From the NCBI GenBank assembly GCA_014904985.1, contig MU128991.1, positions 171,584 through 235,583 on the forward strand: a DNA stretch of 64,000 nucleotides, in the 5' to 3' direction. Below, in pieces: positions 37,043 to 48,850 of this stretch (positions are counted from its first letter, which is position 1; each line of letters opens with the position of its first letter). The notes under the pieces are model-generated. The model was not told where the DNA came from. It saw only the letters and a program-made list of their open reading frames with translations, and made no database searches. The DNA is from Hydnum rufescens UP504. Lineage: Eukaryota > Basidiomycota > Agaricomycetes > Cantharellales > Hydnaceae. Made by a program: the position numbers and the translations under genes.

Positions 37043-40000
37043 ATGACTGGGTCGGTCGAAGCACCCTCCCTGTCACACCCCTTTTTCTCTCATCTTGTTG
37101 CTCTACTTTCCGCTTGTGAAAGTCCTGGGCACACACCCCCCCCTCAATATACTGGTCCCACCGATTGGCTTACCGATGCAATCGAGAGGAGTATCCACAA
37201 TCTGGCCGCGCGCGCTTATCAGGCCGAGCATTCACTCCAGGTGGCAATTAAGAATTCCGTAGTATATCGGGCGCCTGCGACCCATTACCTTGTCTCTGCG
37301 TCAGATGACCCTCCACCTCAGAAACGCCGCGCTGTGGCTGAAGAAAATGGCTTGCCCCATCACAATGGGCAAAATCAAGAGGGTGTTATACCAGGAACAG
37401 GTGTCCTTGATCGTCTCAGTCCGCTGGAAACGGATGATAGAGATCCCCTCAGTACCCATCCACTCCCAATGTCCATCTCTCTTTCCGGCCTCCAGCACAT
37501 ATCGGCCGATTCTGTATTTTCTGGCGTATCTCTTTCTGCGCCCGCTAGTTCTTCGTCGATTTTACCCGCCACTTGGAGGTGCCCCACGTGTTGTCGCCCT
37601 TCCGGTATTTCTCTTGCATCCTGCTACCTGCCTTTTGAAGACGGTGTTATACATTCCGGTGTCCTCGGTTCGGGTGCCTTCGAGCCTGGCATGAGTGCAG
37701 TCGAGGAGCTGAAACTTCTCAAGGCCCAAGTCCAGGATGTTGCCCGAGTCTGTCGTGCAGTTGCTGCCGGTGACCTATCTCAGAAGATCACTGTCCCCGT
37801 GCAAGGCGTTGTCATGGTTCAGCTCAAAGATGTCATCAATACAATGGTAGAAAGGCTAGGTCAATTCGCCCAGGAAGTCACACGTGTATCGCTAGAGGTC
37901 GGAACCGAGGGTAAGCTAGGTGGTCAAGCCGTGGTGGTGGATGTTGAAGGAACCTGGCGTGAACTAACCGCCGTCGTCAACAAGCTCGCGGAGACTCTAA
38001 CGATTCAAGTGCGCAGTATTGCCGAAGTCACCATGGCTGTTGCCCGAGGCGATCTAAGTCGAGAGATCGTCGTTGAGGCAAAGGGCGAGATCCTCGAGCT
38101 AAAGACCACAGTCAACAACATGGTGTGCTACGTCTTTATTTCTGGTTCATTTGTTTGTCTCAATATTTCCTTTCTCTTAGGTTGTCCAACTACGGGAATT
38201 CGCATCAGAAGTCACTCGTGTATCACTAGAAGTCGGAACTGAAGGAAAGCTAGGTGGTGTCGCTGTTGTAAGAGACGTCGAAGGTGTTTGGCACGAATTG
38301 ACCGTTAATGTAAGCGGTGGTGCATTTGCACTTCTGGTATTCCTGATACTCATCGTATTTTCCAGGTGAATCGCATGTGTCAAAATCTAACCCTGCAAGT
38401 GCGATCTATTGCCGCTGTGACCACCGCTGTCGCCAGAGTGAGTGTCCCTATATCTTGTTATGGAAAGGCTCGTCCTCATTCCCTTTCATTATTAGGGTGA
38501 CCTAACGAAACGCGTTGAAATCCCTGTCGAAGGTGAAATGGCAACATTGAAGGATACTGCAAGTACAATTTCGTTGGAGATTGAATTTCTGGGGGTTTCA
38601 CTCAAATACGCCTTCTCAGGTGAACTCTATGGTTGCCCAATTGAGCACTTTTGCATCCGAGGTCACGCGGGTCGCTTTGGAAGGTTCGTTGCCTGCACTT
38701 CGCTTCTTGCCTATAAAGACTGAAAATGGCCTGCAGTGGGCACTATGGGTGTTCTAGGTGGTCAAGCCAAAGTTGCAGGAGCACAGGGCACTTGGGACGA
38801 GCTCACGCGAAATGTTAATGTTAGTGTCTCAATTCGTCCCTGCGTTTAACGTCGACCCTGCACGCTAAATGTACGTACTCACAAGAACATGGCGGCCAAT
38901 CTAACATCTCAAGTACGATCGATTGCAAAAGTGACCAAAGCCGTTGCGCAAGGGAACTTGTCTACATTCATCGAAGTAGATGCTCAAGGCGAAATCCTCG
39001 ATCTGAAGAATACTGTCAATGGCATGGTGGCACAGCTATTCACTCTAGCCAATGAAGTCACCCGTGTCAGTCTAGAGGTTGGTATGGAAGGTCTACTAGG
39101 GGGTCAAGCTATTGTTGCCAATGTAGAAGGAATGTGGAGAGTCCTGACTGATAATGTGCGTGATTGGGCCCCTCTTCGAAGGTCGAGAGCTGATACTCCT
39201 GTTTTTGGATTGTGATATTAGGTTAACTTGATGGTACGTCGGATATTTTCGTGGTTGATGAATTTAATCATTTACGCATTCTACCATAGGCTCTGAATCT
39301 GACGACACAAGTGCGCGCCATTGCTGAAGTTACCACTGCCGTGGCACGTGGCGATCTAACCAAGAGGATTACCGTGGACGTTCGAGGGGAGATATTAGAA
39401 CTAAAGATGACGGTCAATGACATGACAAGAAGTCTGAGCATATTCGCCGCCGAAGTCACTCGGTTAGTGCTATGAACCGTGACCATGTTTCTAGCTAGGT
39501 CACTGATTATTCGCGTTCGCACCGTAGAGTCGCGCGCGAAGTCGGGACTGAAGGGCGGCTAGGTGGTCAAGCGACAGTCGAAGGCGTCGCTGGTACTTGG
39601 AAAGACCTGACCGATAACGTGAACACGATGGCCATGAACGTTAGTGTCTAAATTGTGGTTGTTGATCGTGGCTAACATACCGGCCCCTCCAGCTAACTGT
39701 TCAAGTTCGGACCATTTATGCCGCCACCGTATGTGTTGTTTTCATGCTCCATGACAGGGGCATTAGTAATATTTTCCTGCATATAGGGTGCCGTTGCTCG
39801 AGGTGACCTAACGCAAAAGATCACCGGCGTCAAAGTGTCTGGAGAGATCCTCCAACTGGTTACCACCATCAACAGTATGATCGATGATCTGGCTATCTTT
39901 GCCCAGGGTGTCACACGTGTGGCCAAAGAAGTCGGTACGGACGGAAAGCTAGGCGGGCAGGCTGAGATCGACAAATTGCAAGGCACATGGCGAGACATCA

Positions 40001-42344
40001 CGTGAGTGTTTTGTGTGATGGCTCCTATGATGTCGTCGACGGTATTTAATTATTGCTATTAGATCGTCCGTGAATGTGATGGCTGCCAATTTGACTTCAC
40101 AAGTTCGAGGCTTTGCCCAGATCTCGGCTGCGGCGACGGACGGGGACTTTACACAATTCATCACCGTCGAAGCCAGTGGAGAGATGGACTCCCTTAAAAC
40201 CCAGATCAATCAGATGGTATACAATCTACGGGAAAGTATTCAGAAGAACACGCAGGCTCGAGAAGCGGCTGAGTTGGCTAATCGGAGCAAGTCCGAATTC
40301 CTAGCAAACATGTCTCACGAGATTCGGTAACTACATGTAGTCTGTACTATCTGTGGAGTCTGGTATTGACCGTTTCCTCTTCCCCTAGAACACCTATGAA
40401 CGGTATAATTGGAATGACAGACCTCACCTTAGAAACCGAGCTTACCCGAGCCCAAAAGGAGAACCTCCTTTTAGTCAACAGTTTGGCACGTTCTTTACTG
40501 CTCATCATTGATGATATTCTAGATATTTCCAAGAGTCAGCGCCCTCCCCCTTTTTCCGTGGGTCTGCATCCTAACTTGATTCCGATATAGTCGAAGCGGG
40601 TCGGATGACGATGGAGCAAGTCGCCTTTTCCTTGCGAACGACTGTCTTCGGCATGCTCAAGAGTCTCGTTGTTCGCGCCTCACAAAACAATCTTGATTTG
40701 TTGTACGAAGTCGACCCAGACATTCCGGATCAACTGATTGGAGATGCGCTGCGCCTTCGACAAGTTATCACCAACTTGGTAGGAAACGCGATCAAGTTTA
40801 CACCTGCCAAGGTGGATAGGCGCGGGACCGTCTCAATATCCGTTCGTCTCGATAAATTAGAAGAGGGGAATGCGACACTCGAATTCATGGTCTCGGACAC
40901 TGGTATTGGTATCCCCCAGGACAAACTCGAGCTCATCTTCGACACGTTCTGTCAGGCAGATGGTTCAACCACGCGAGTGAGTTGTTCACAATTGGTCCAA
41001 TAGTTCTACGTTATTCATTTTCCTTTTCAACAGGAATACGGTGGAACAGGTCTAGGTCTCTCCATTTCGAAGCGACTGGTATCGCTCATGCAGGGCCAGA
41101 TCTGGGTCAACAGCGATGTCAACAAGGGGAGCCAATTCATGTTTACAATCGTGTCTCAAATCAACGCCGACAAACGGTCTCAAACCCATGCTCTTGCCGA
41201 TCGAATGAAACCATTCCAAGGCAGGACCATCTTGTTTGTCGATTCCACACACGACGAGACAAACGTGACGGGCCGTATTTCGGAATTGGGCTTGGTATCA
41301 TTAGTGGTACACGATGTCGCCGACGTAGCGGACAAAAACGCGGTTCCCTACATCGATACGATCATCGTAGATTCATTGCCTGTCGTGCGTTGTCTGAATA
41401 TTTCGTGCGCTACCCTCTCTTTTTTTACTGAATTGTGCTTATGATAGGCCGATAAATTGCGTGACTTTGACCATCTTCGTTATGTTCCAATAGTCTTGCT
41501 GACACCGGTGAGATGAGCAGTTGTACTCACGTATGCGTTTGGCTGACGATGCTCAATGTATCTAGCAAGTCATGCCGATCTTGAACTGTAAGTATATACA
41601 CGATTACCTCGTAATTAACCTATCAATTTAACAAGGGTGCCTTCACAGTGAAATGGTGTCTCGATAACAGTATCAGTGCATCAGTGACGACTCCCATCTC
41701 GACAGTCGATCTGGCTACCGTGCTAATCGCAGCACTGGAGTCGAACATCGCGCAACCGGATCTTCTCGCTCCTGATGTGGTGTATCGAATTCTTCTGGCC
41801 GAAGATAACGTTGTGAATCAAAAGGTAGCGACGAAGATGCTGGAGAAGTATGGGCATACCGTCGAGATTGTGGAGAACGGTCACCAAGCCGTTGAAGCAG
41901 TCAAGGCCAAGGTATCCAGCAACCAGCGTTATGACGTGATTTTGGTGGGTTCTTTCATGTCGCTCAGGGATAAACGCCCCTGACGGCGTTCCCTGTCAGA
42001 TGGATGTTTCGATGCCCCTCATGGGTGGAATGGAAGCCACTGAACTGATTCGATCATGGGAAAGGGATACGGGTGCCCGGCCCACTGCCATTATAGCATT
42101 GACTGCACACGCCAGTAAGTCGGTTTCCTCATCTCAGGCTCACTCCTGCTGATCTCGATCTCGGTGTAGTGATTGGCGACCGAGAACGGTGCCTGAAAGC
42201 TGGCATGGACGACCACATTACCAGTTCGTTGCTATTTTCTCTTCGGTCCAACTGGGTCGAACTAATCATTTCTGTGTAGAACCATTACGCCGCGCGGACT
42301 TGATTAATGCGATATCGAGGCTTGTGAACTCTAATCTCTCATAG
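37043..42344 (+). CDS. nik1: Group III hybrid histidine kinase (Nik1/Os-1 type)
   Basis: Cytosolic osmosensing hybrid kinase acting above the HOG MAPK path; the class targeted by phenylpyrrole and dicarboximide fungicides. First ATG at 37043 ([15 protein letters not shown]). After a low-complexity start, seven HAMP-type units follow from about 37720 to 40240, each with the pattern AVARGDLxxxIxVxxxGEILxLK alternating with [19 protein letters not shown]. Then come the phosphoacceptor [20 protein letters not shown] (His in SHEIR, split by an intron), N-box [19 protein letters not shown]1 [10 protein letters not shown] and G2 [14 protein letters not shown]. The receiver domain has [17 protein letters not shown], the Asp-bearing [21 protein letters not shown] and the Lys in [12 protein letters not shown], ending at 42344. 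At least a dozen short introns are needed, one with a GC donor. The domain set is complete. Confidence 0.94.
38559..38619 (+). other. Probable GC-AG intron in nik1
   Basis: To keep HAMP unit 3 in frame (LKDT then [16 protein letters not shown]), the intron must start gcaagt at 38559 and end ctcag at 38619. The nearest GT (in aagtacaa) gives the wrong phase. Only one acceptor AG fits. Confidence 0.65.
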
Positions 42345-42686
42345 CTGCTTCTATTCATCGCGAAGGGACTCGATCTATCTCATTTGCATGTATCTTTAGA
42401 ATTGCGTTCTTTTTCCCTTTCGTTGCGTCACCCTGCTCTGTTCAAGTTCCTGAGATAGTCTTGGCCTGTGTACCCGTCGCATGTCTACACATCGATTAAA
42501 TACGATACCCTATACTCATGTCCAATGTAAATCTCTTGCCCCTGGATGCGGCAAAACCCCATTACCCAACTTGGCTTCAGGGCACCCACGCACCCGAGGG
42601 GGCCCGCTTCCTTTACGTTTTTAGTCTATTTGTCCTCTCGTCCGACGTAAAGGCGTCCCCTCATTGGATTGTCATTCCCTACTGCC

Positions 42687-45562
42687 ATGGTTCCCGCTGG
42701 CATTCTGGTTACTGTCGCGGCTGCAGCAACCTGTATCTTTGCAACCCCGCTCAAAGGTTCTTCCCCCCGCGTTGCGAACCGTGATCTTGTGAAGAAACAT
42801 GCACATGTTCAAGTCCCTCGAGACTGGGAGATGCTTGATGTCCACCTCGAAGACCATCGCCATACTATTTCATTGCAAATTGGTCTCAAGCAGGAAATTT
42901 TGATGGTTTGCTGAAGGAGCTATACGAAGTGTCCGATCCTGCTCATCCCCGGTATGGCAAACACTTGTCCCAAGCGTGAGTTATTCTTCGATAAGCAATT
43001 GGACGTAGCGTTGATGACGTTCATATATTTCAGACAAGTCCACGGTGCGTAACGACTCCAGTTTATGAATTGTTACTTTCTTACTGTAATGGTTGTTACC
43101 GCCCTTCCCCCGCATTAGAGTTTATTAAACCGCACCCGATGCGATTTCTGCGGTAGATGGATGGCTTACCGAACACGGTATCGATATTTCTACTGCAGTC
43201 TCGCGTTCCGCGGCCCTCGACTGGCTAAAGGTCACTGTACCCATAAGTCTGGCTGAAATTCTCGTTGGGGCGAAATATAATGTGTTCAGGAACAAGGTGA
43301 TCTCACCAGAGTGTGACTTTCTTGATGCCGTGTTTGACGGTGTTTTTTGTGTAGGTAACTGGAGCGCGTGTAATCCGCACTCTTGAATATTCTGTGCCTC
43401 GTAGATTGGCCAACCACATCGATGTTGGTGGTTTTCTTTATTGGAAGGAACCATTGGCAGATACTTACTGCCCTGGCTGATAGGTTGTACAACCCACAAC
43501 CTTTTTTGGCTTCAGGTAGGCCTCACCTTTGGCTCAGCACTGTGTTCGATGCTTATTAACATGTGGATAAAGAGACTTTAAGACGCACTCCCACGTCAAG
43601 GGAATCATCACGAATAAAGCCAACGCAGCGGACACGACAAAGTCCTACACAGTAGGCGGTGTGCCGTCTTCCTGCAACGATATTATTACTCCCAGTTGCC
43701 TTCGTACGTTGTATAATTCCATCAATTACACAGCGACACAATCAGCGAAAAATCTCGTCGGTGTTGCGGGATATCTCAACGTATCGCAATTTCTTCGCAT
43801 TCTCAGGATCAGTTCCCGGCTGATGGATAGAAAACTGCTTGCATCGATTAGCAATACGCCAACTATGCAGACTTGCAAACTTTCTTCTTACAATACAGGC
43901 CTGACGCAACCGGCTCCTCGTTTACCACGGTACAAGTAAATGGTGGAGGAAATGATCAATCCCATCCTGGAGTAGAAGCTAATCTCGACATCCAGTACAC
44001 GACAGGTAAGTAAATGTTGCCCTTTTTCCCCTCGTGGAACGTTGCCCCATGGGGATGCAGGCATCAGTTTCCCGACCCCCACGTTTATTACTCTACTGGT
44101 GGCAGTCCCCCCTATCTACCGGATTCAAACACCGTGACGAATACCAACGAACCGTACGAGACTCTGAGAATATAGGGCAGTTTTCGGAATGCTAACTAGT
44201 TACCATTCGTTAGGTATGCTGAATGGCTCAATTACTTGGCCAATCAAACCACGATTCCTCAGACTATCACCACCTCGTATGGGGACGATGGTGAGTCTGA
44301 AATTATGGCTTCTTTCCTTTTTCTTGCTTGGCTTTGGATTAACTTTGTTCCCGTCATGTAGAGCAGACAGTTCCCCTTGACTATGCGACACGAGTGTGCA
44401 ACACATTCGCTCAGCTCGGTACTTCCTATTATGCGGTAGCATCTGGCATAAGATCAGGGCCATTTACCATTATACAATGCAGGGGCCCTAGGTGTATCTC
44501 TTCTGTTTTCGTCTGGCGATGGGGGCGTTGGAGCGGGCAATTGCACAACGAATGATGGCACGAATCAAGTCAAGTTCCTGCCCATATTCCCAGCCTCGTG
44601 CCCTTTCGTGACGTCGGTCTGTGCTGTCTCTTGCTTTCTCATTGAAGGCAGTCATTCTAAACCTCATTCGAACGATATTTAGGTCGGTGGGACTACTCGG
44701 TGAGTGTATGCGGAAGCCGCTTTTCTTCTAGGTACTGAAGTATGCTTATGACCCCAGAGTGAGTCCTGAGGTGGGCGTATCTTTCTCGCAAGGTGGTTTT
44801 AGCAACGTGAGTGGAGTCGTGTAATGGAGATTCTGGGTACTTAACTGAAGCCTCTGGTCTCATTTCGTCAAGTACTTTGCTCGACCATCCTACCAGTCAG
44901 CTGCGGTGTCCAGTTTTTTCCAAACTCTGGGAGCGACCTACTCAGGGTACTACAACGCCTCGGGCCGTGGATTCCCAGACATCAGTCTGTAAATTTCCAA
45001 TGATTCGCTCTGCTTGTGTCCGACTCTGTGCGTTCTGTTGATATTAGGTGCTCAAGGCGATAATTTTTCGGTCGTCGTTAGTGGAATCACACACTTGGTG
45101 GGTGGCACCTCGGCTTCGTCGCCGACTGCCGCCTCCATCATCGCCCTCCTTAACGATTTCAGATTGAGTCAAGGGAAACCTTCTCTCGGATTCCTCAACC
45201 CTTGGCTCTATAGCACGGGATATCAGGGTACGTATATTTTACACTTCAGGACTCTCTGGGCCACATGTCTCATTTTGATACGACTGTCGCGCAGGATTGA
45301 ACGATATTACCTCTGGAAATAATCCTGGTTGTGGCACCAAGGGCTTTCTCTGCTGGTCCAGGCTGGGATCCGGTTACGGTGCGTCGTTCATCCAGCAAGT
45401 CCGGTATTTACTGATAACATTTGGTCCAGTGGTGCTTTAGGGCTATGTACGATGACTCTTCCAACTTGGATCGCATTTAAGGAATGACGTACTAATGCAC
45501 GTTGTTTTTTGCTTTTGTAGGGCACGCCGGATTTCCTCCGGCTACAGGCGTTGCTGCCTTGA
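42687..45562 (+). CDS. Sedolisin-family (S53) tripeptidyl peptidase, with two apparent frameshifts
   Basis: Secreted acid serine-carboxyl peptidase. Start at 42687: [19 protein letters not shown], a signal peptide. The pro-kumamolisin part reads [40 protein letters not shown] and [15 protein letters not shown] then VQPTTFFGF. The mature part has [31 protein letters not shown] and [13 protein letters not shown] (catalytic Glu and Asp), then [35 protein letters not shown] and GRGFPDIS. The catalytic Ser is in [20 protein letters not shown]. The C-terminus [20 protein letters not shown] ends at 45562. Many short introns. The frame breaks at about 43135 (cgcacccgat, one C short) and about 44072 (gacccccacg, one C short). 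Both are C runs, so sequence error or recent inactivation are alternatives. Confidence 0.85.
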
Positions 45563-45935
45563 TATGATCTACGTAGAGGCACAGGTTGCCAGTTTTTGTT
45601 TGGTCCCTCACGGGAGGTTTAGGTGATACTGAGTACGCTGTAAACCCTGTCAATTTCTTATGCCATTGGAGGCCTTTTAAGCTATACCAATCCACTTTGA
45701 AGTGGCACCAGTTGTGGGCGCTAAGCTAAGATCACCTGATGAATGTCAAGAACCGTCGAGGAAAGTGCAGCTTGAGTGGGGAGGGGAATGTTCATTGAAA
45801 ATGCAACAGATTGTAGAATACGGCGTAGAAATAACAAAACTATGCCCGATCCCAAATTCCAAATGAGTGAAAAAAAAAGATTCCTGTATTAATGATGTAT
45901 AAAGCGCAGAGAGGACGACTTTTATGAGATCGCCT
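45563..45935. other. Convergent 3' region of the S53 peptidase and hsp10
   Basis: About 370 bp between converging stop codons. It contains an A-run (aaaaaaaa near 45873). No gene was seen. Confidence 0.45.
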
Positions 45936-46476
45936 TCATTCTTGAATTTTGGCAAGGATTTCGGAATCCTTAAACAGATGGTATTCCTAGAAGGGAAACA
46001 ACGCTCGATGATTAATGCAAACGGACCACCGGTGTCCATTTCGTTGCAATTTTAGAGATATGGGAGGGGGGGCGGCTCACCTCCTCGCCAACTTTGATTG
46101 AGTTTCCACCCCAACCAGGAAGAAGAACGCGGTCGCCCGCTTTTACAGAAGTTGGTACTATTTGCCCATCTTTGTTGGGAGCACCTGGACCGACAGCGAT
46201 AACAGTCGCTTCAGGGAGAGGATTCGATGTCGCAGATGAAGGTAGGAAAATCCCCGTTGCGGTTTTCTACAGTGCCGAGGCAAGATGTGGTAATATGAGG
46301 TGTCTGGGATAGAGAACGAGGATCGTATGGGCTCACTGTGTCCGGCTTGAACCGTTGGACGAGTACGCGGTCCAATAGAGGGATCACAGCCTTAATCGAC
46401 TTGAACGTAGCTGCAGCAGCCTGGAATATACGTTAGAACCCAGTCTCTGAGTAGGAGAAGGCCGCCCACTGACCAT
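45936..46476 (-). CDS. hsp10: Mitochondrial 10 kDa chaperonin (GroES/Cpn10)
   Basis: Co-chaperonin lid of mitochondrial Hsp60. The first coding exon is only the ATG (46474-46476), followed by a 53-bp intron (gtcagtggg...ttccag). The spliced protein then reads AAAATFKSIKAVIPLLDRVL and VQRFKPDT, intron, KTATGIFLPSSATSNPLPEA, TVIAVGPGAPNKDGQIVPTS and VKAGDRVLLPGWGGNSIKVG. A last intron leads to LFKDSEILAKIQE with its stop at 45936-45938. All Cpn10 hallmarks are present, including the mobile loop before GIFLP and the PGWGG roof loop. About 105 residues, the normal size. Head-to-head with hsp60. Confidence 0.93.
46421..46473 (-). other. Intron directly after the hsp10 start codon
   Basis: Without splicing the ATG leads out of the Cpn10 frame. 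Splicing ATG|gtcagt...ttccag|GCTGCTGCAGCT gives the family N-terminus. Confidence 0.8.
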
Positions 46477-46633
46477 AGTGCAGAGAAAGAACTAGATGCG
46501 GAAATTGCGAGAAAAGCTACGGAAGCAAAAAAAAATCTTGGATATCATTCGCCGTCTCATTCCTGTTCTCATCTCCTTCTTGTTCCTTGCTTTTTTTGGT
46601 TCTCTTAATCTTTAACTGTCAGTCTGAAAAACC
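46477..46633. promoter_or_regulatory. Bidirectional hsp10/hsp60 promoter
   Basis: 157 bp separate the two chaperonin start codons. The middle has pyrimidine-rich stretches (ttcctgttctcatctccttcttgttccttgc, about 46560-46590). These contain TTC spaced like degenerate heat-shock elements (nTTCn units), which would suit co-induction by Hsf1. The HSE assignment is by eye and weak; the divergent layout is certain. Confidence 0.6.
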
Positions 46634-48850
46634 ATGCACCATATTGGAAAACGCTCTGCGGCAGCTCTTCGCCGGGCACAGGCCGTGAAGCCGGTCCTCG
46701 CGAGGGGCGCGCACAAGGAGATAAAATTCAGTCATGAGGGCCGTGCTTCGATGCTCGCTGGGGTCGACATTCTCGCAAAAGCCGTCAGCGTGACTCTTGG
46801 GCCCAAAGGTCAGCCTCCCCACCGCCGTATTTCTCATCGGAAGAAATGTCTCTCTCAACGTGCGCATCGTGTACAACAGGCCGGAACGTAATTATTGAAC
46901 AGCCATATGGTGGGCCTAAGATTACAAAAGGTGGGTTTGTGCATAGGTGTTGTGCGTGAAGGCTCCGGGGTCTCATTCCTCGTGTGAAGATGGTGTTACG
47001 GTCGCAAAGGCTATTACATTGGAAGACAAATTTGAGAACCTCGGTGCTCGGTAAGTTTCCACATAACTTTCGAATGCATCGAATTGCTCTTTAACTCCTT
47101 ATTCATTTCAGCCTCGTCATCGATGTGGCAAACAAGACGAACGAATTTGCTGGTGACGGGACCACAACAGCAACCGTCCTGACGCGTGCAATATACTCTG
47201 AGGGCGTCAAGAATGTCGCAGCGGGCTGCAATCCAATGGACCTCCGAAAAGGAACGCAAAAAGCCGTGGAACATGTTATTTCCTTCTTGGAGAGCAACAA
47301 GAGGGTAATCACCACCAGCGAGGAGATTGCCCAGGTGTGTTGAAAATCGGGAGGATCTATCCGTGGCCTTGGATCTGAAATTTTACTCCCCAGGTCGCGA
47401 CTATCTCCGCCAATGGGGATAAACACATTGGCCAGTTGATCGCGACAGCCATGGAGAAAGTGGGCAAAGAAGGTGTCATCACGGTCAAGGAGGGCAAAAC
47501 CATCGAGGATGAAATCGAGATTACTGAGGGCATGCGTTTCGACCGCGGTTACATTTCCCCATACTTTATCACTGACGTCAAGTCGCAAAAAACCGAGTTC
47601 GAAAAACCCCTCGTCCTTCTCTCAGAAAAAAAGATCTCACATCTTCAGGACATTCTCCCAACGCTTGAGATCGCCGCTCAGGCTCGTCGTCCACTTCTCA
47701 TTGTTGCCGAGGATATCGATGGCGAGGCACTTGCAGCGTGTATTCTCAACAAGCTCCGTGGTCAACTGAGTGTATGTGCGGTCAAGGCACCCGGGTTCGG
47801 AGACAACCGCAAATCGATCCTCGGCGACTTGGCAATCCTGACAGGGGGCACTGTATTCTCTGACGACTTGGACATCAAGCTCGACAAGGCCACACATGAC
47901 CTGCTCGGTTCCACTGGTTCTATCACCATCACCAAGGAAGACACAATCTTCCTCAACGGTGACGGTGGCAAGGACGCTATTGCCGCCCGGTGCGAACAGA
48001 TCCGCTCACTGCTGCATGATCCGACAACGAGTGAATTCGACAAGACGAAGCTCCAGGAGCGTCTGGCCAAGTTGAGTGGTGGCGTCGCTGTGATCAAGGT
48101 TGGCGGTAGCTCAGAAGTCGAAGTCGGGGAGAAGAAGGACCGATATGATGATGCGCTTAATGCTACGCGTGCGGCCGTGGAAGAGGGAATTGTCCCAGGT
48201 GGTGGTGTCGCGCTCTTGAAGTAAGTTGATACCAGTTAGTCCCCGCGCATTCTTCTCACTTGCCTGCCAGAGCATCTTTGGCCCTTAAGGATATCAAGAC
48301 AGAAAACTTCGATCAGCAGCTCGGTGTATCGATTATTAAGGAGGCATTGGCACGTCCCATGCGGGTAATTGCTGAGAATGCAGGTAAGGAGGGTGGTGTC
48401 ATCATTGGGCAATTGTTGGAGAAACACTCTGGGGACTTTTCGATGTACGTGTCTTATAATCTTAATGTGGAGTCATTGACACCAAGTTTATTCTATTTCC
48501 ACCGAATTAGGGGATATGACGCTGCAGAGGACAAGATTGTAAACATGTTCGAGGCCAGGTATCATTGACCCACTGAAGGTTGTTCGCACCGGTCTCTCAG
48601 ATGCTAGGTATGCACGTTTACTCTTGATGATGTGAGGCGTCTGCTGATGAAATACATTACAGCGGTGTGGCCAGTCTCTTGAACGACATCTGAAGCATGC
48701 ATCGTCGAGGCTCCTGTGAGTAAACAGTTACTTACGGTTTTCAAACTCGATCTGATATGGTCTCGCGTTCTACAGGAAGAGAAACAAGCACCCGCCGGGG
48801 GCATGGGCGGTGGTGGAGGAGGTATGGGCGGTATGGGTGGGATGTTTTAG
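46634..48850 (+). CDS. hsp60: Mitochondrial 60 kDa chaperonin (GroEL/Cpn60), two apparent 3' frameshifts
   Basis: Essential matrix folding machine. Start at 46634: a basic Ala/Arg-rich presequence ([18 protein letters not shown]), then [20 protein letters not shown] and VSVTLGPKG. After an intron come [36 protein letters not shown] and the ATP-binding [16 protein letters not shown] long exon (47436-48224) includes [31 protein letters not shown] and [14 protein letters not shown]. The C-terminus is [47 protein letters not shown] and a Gly-Gly-Met tail ending [10 protein letters not shown] at 48850. Two single-base insertions break the frame: gaggccaggt (48551-48560, extra C) and cttgaacgac (about 48682, extra A). 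In an essential gene these look like sequence errors. Confidence 0.92.

Noticed and set aside
47103..47588. Minus-strand open frame opposite hsp60
   Set aside because: Shadow of a strongly biased coding exon; the sense strand matches Cpn60 throughout.
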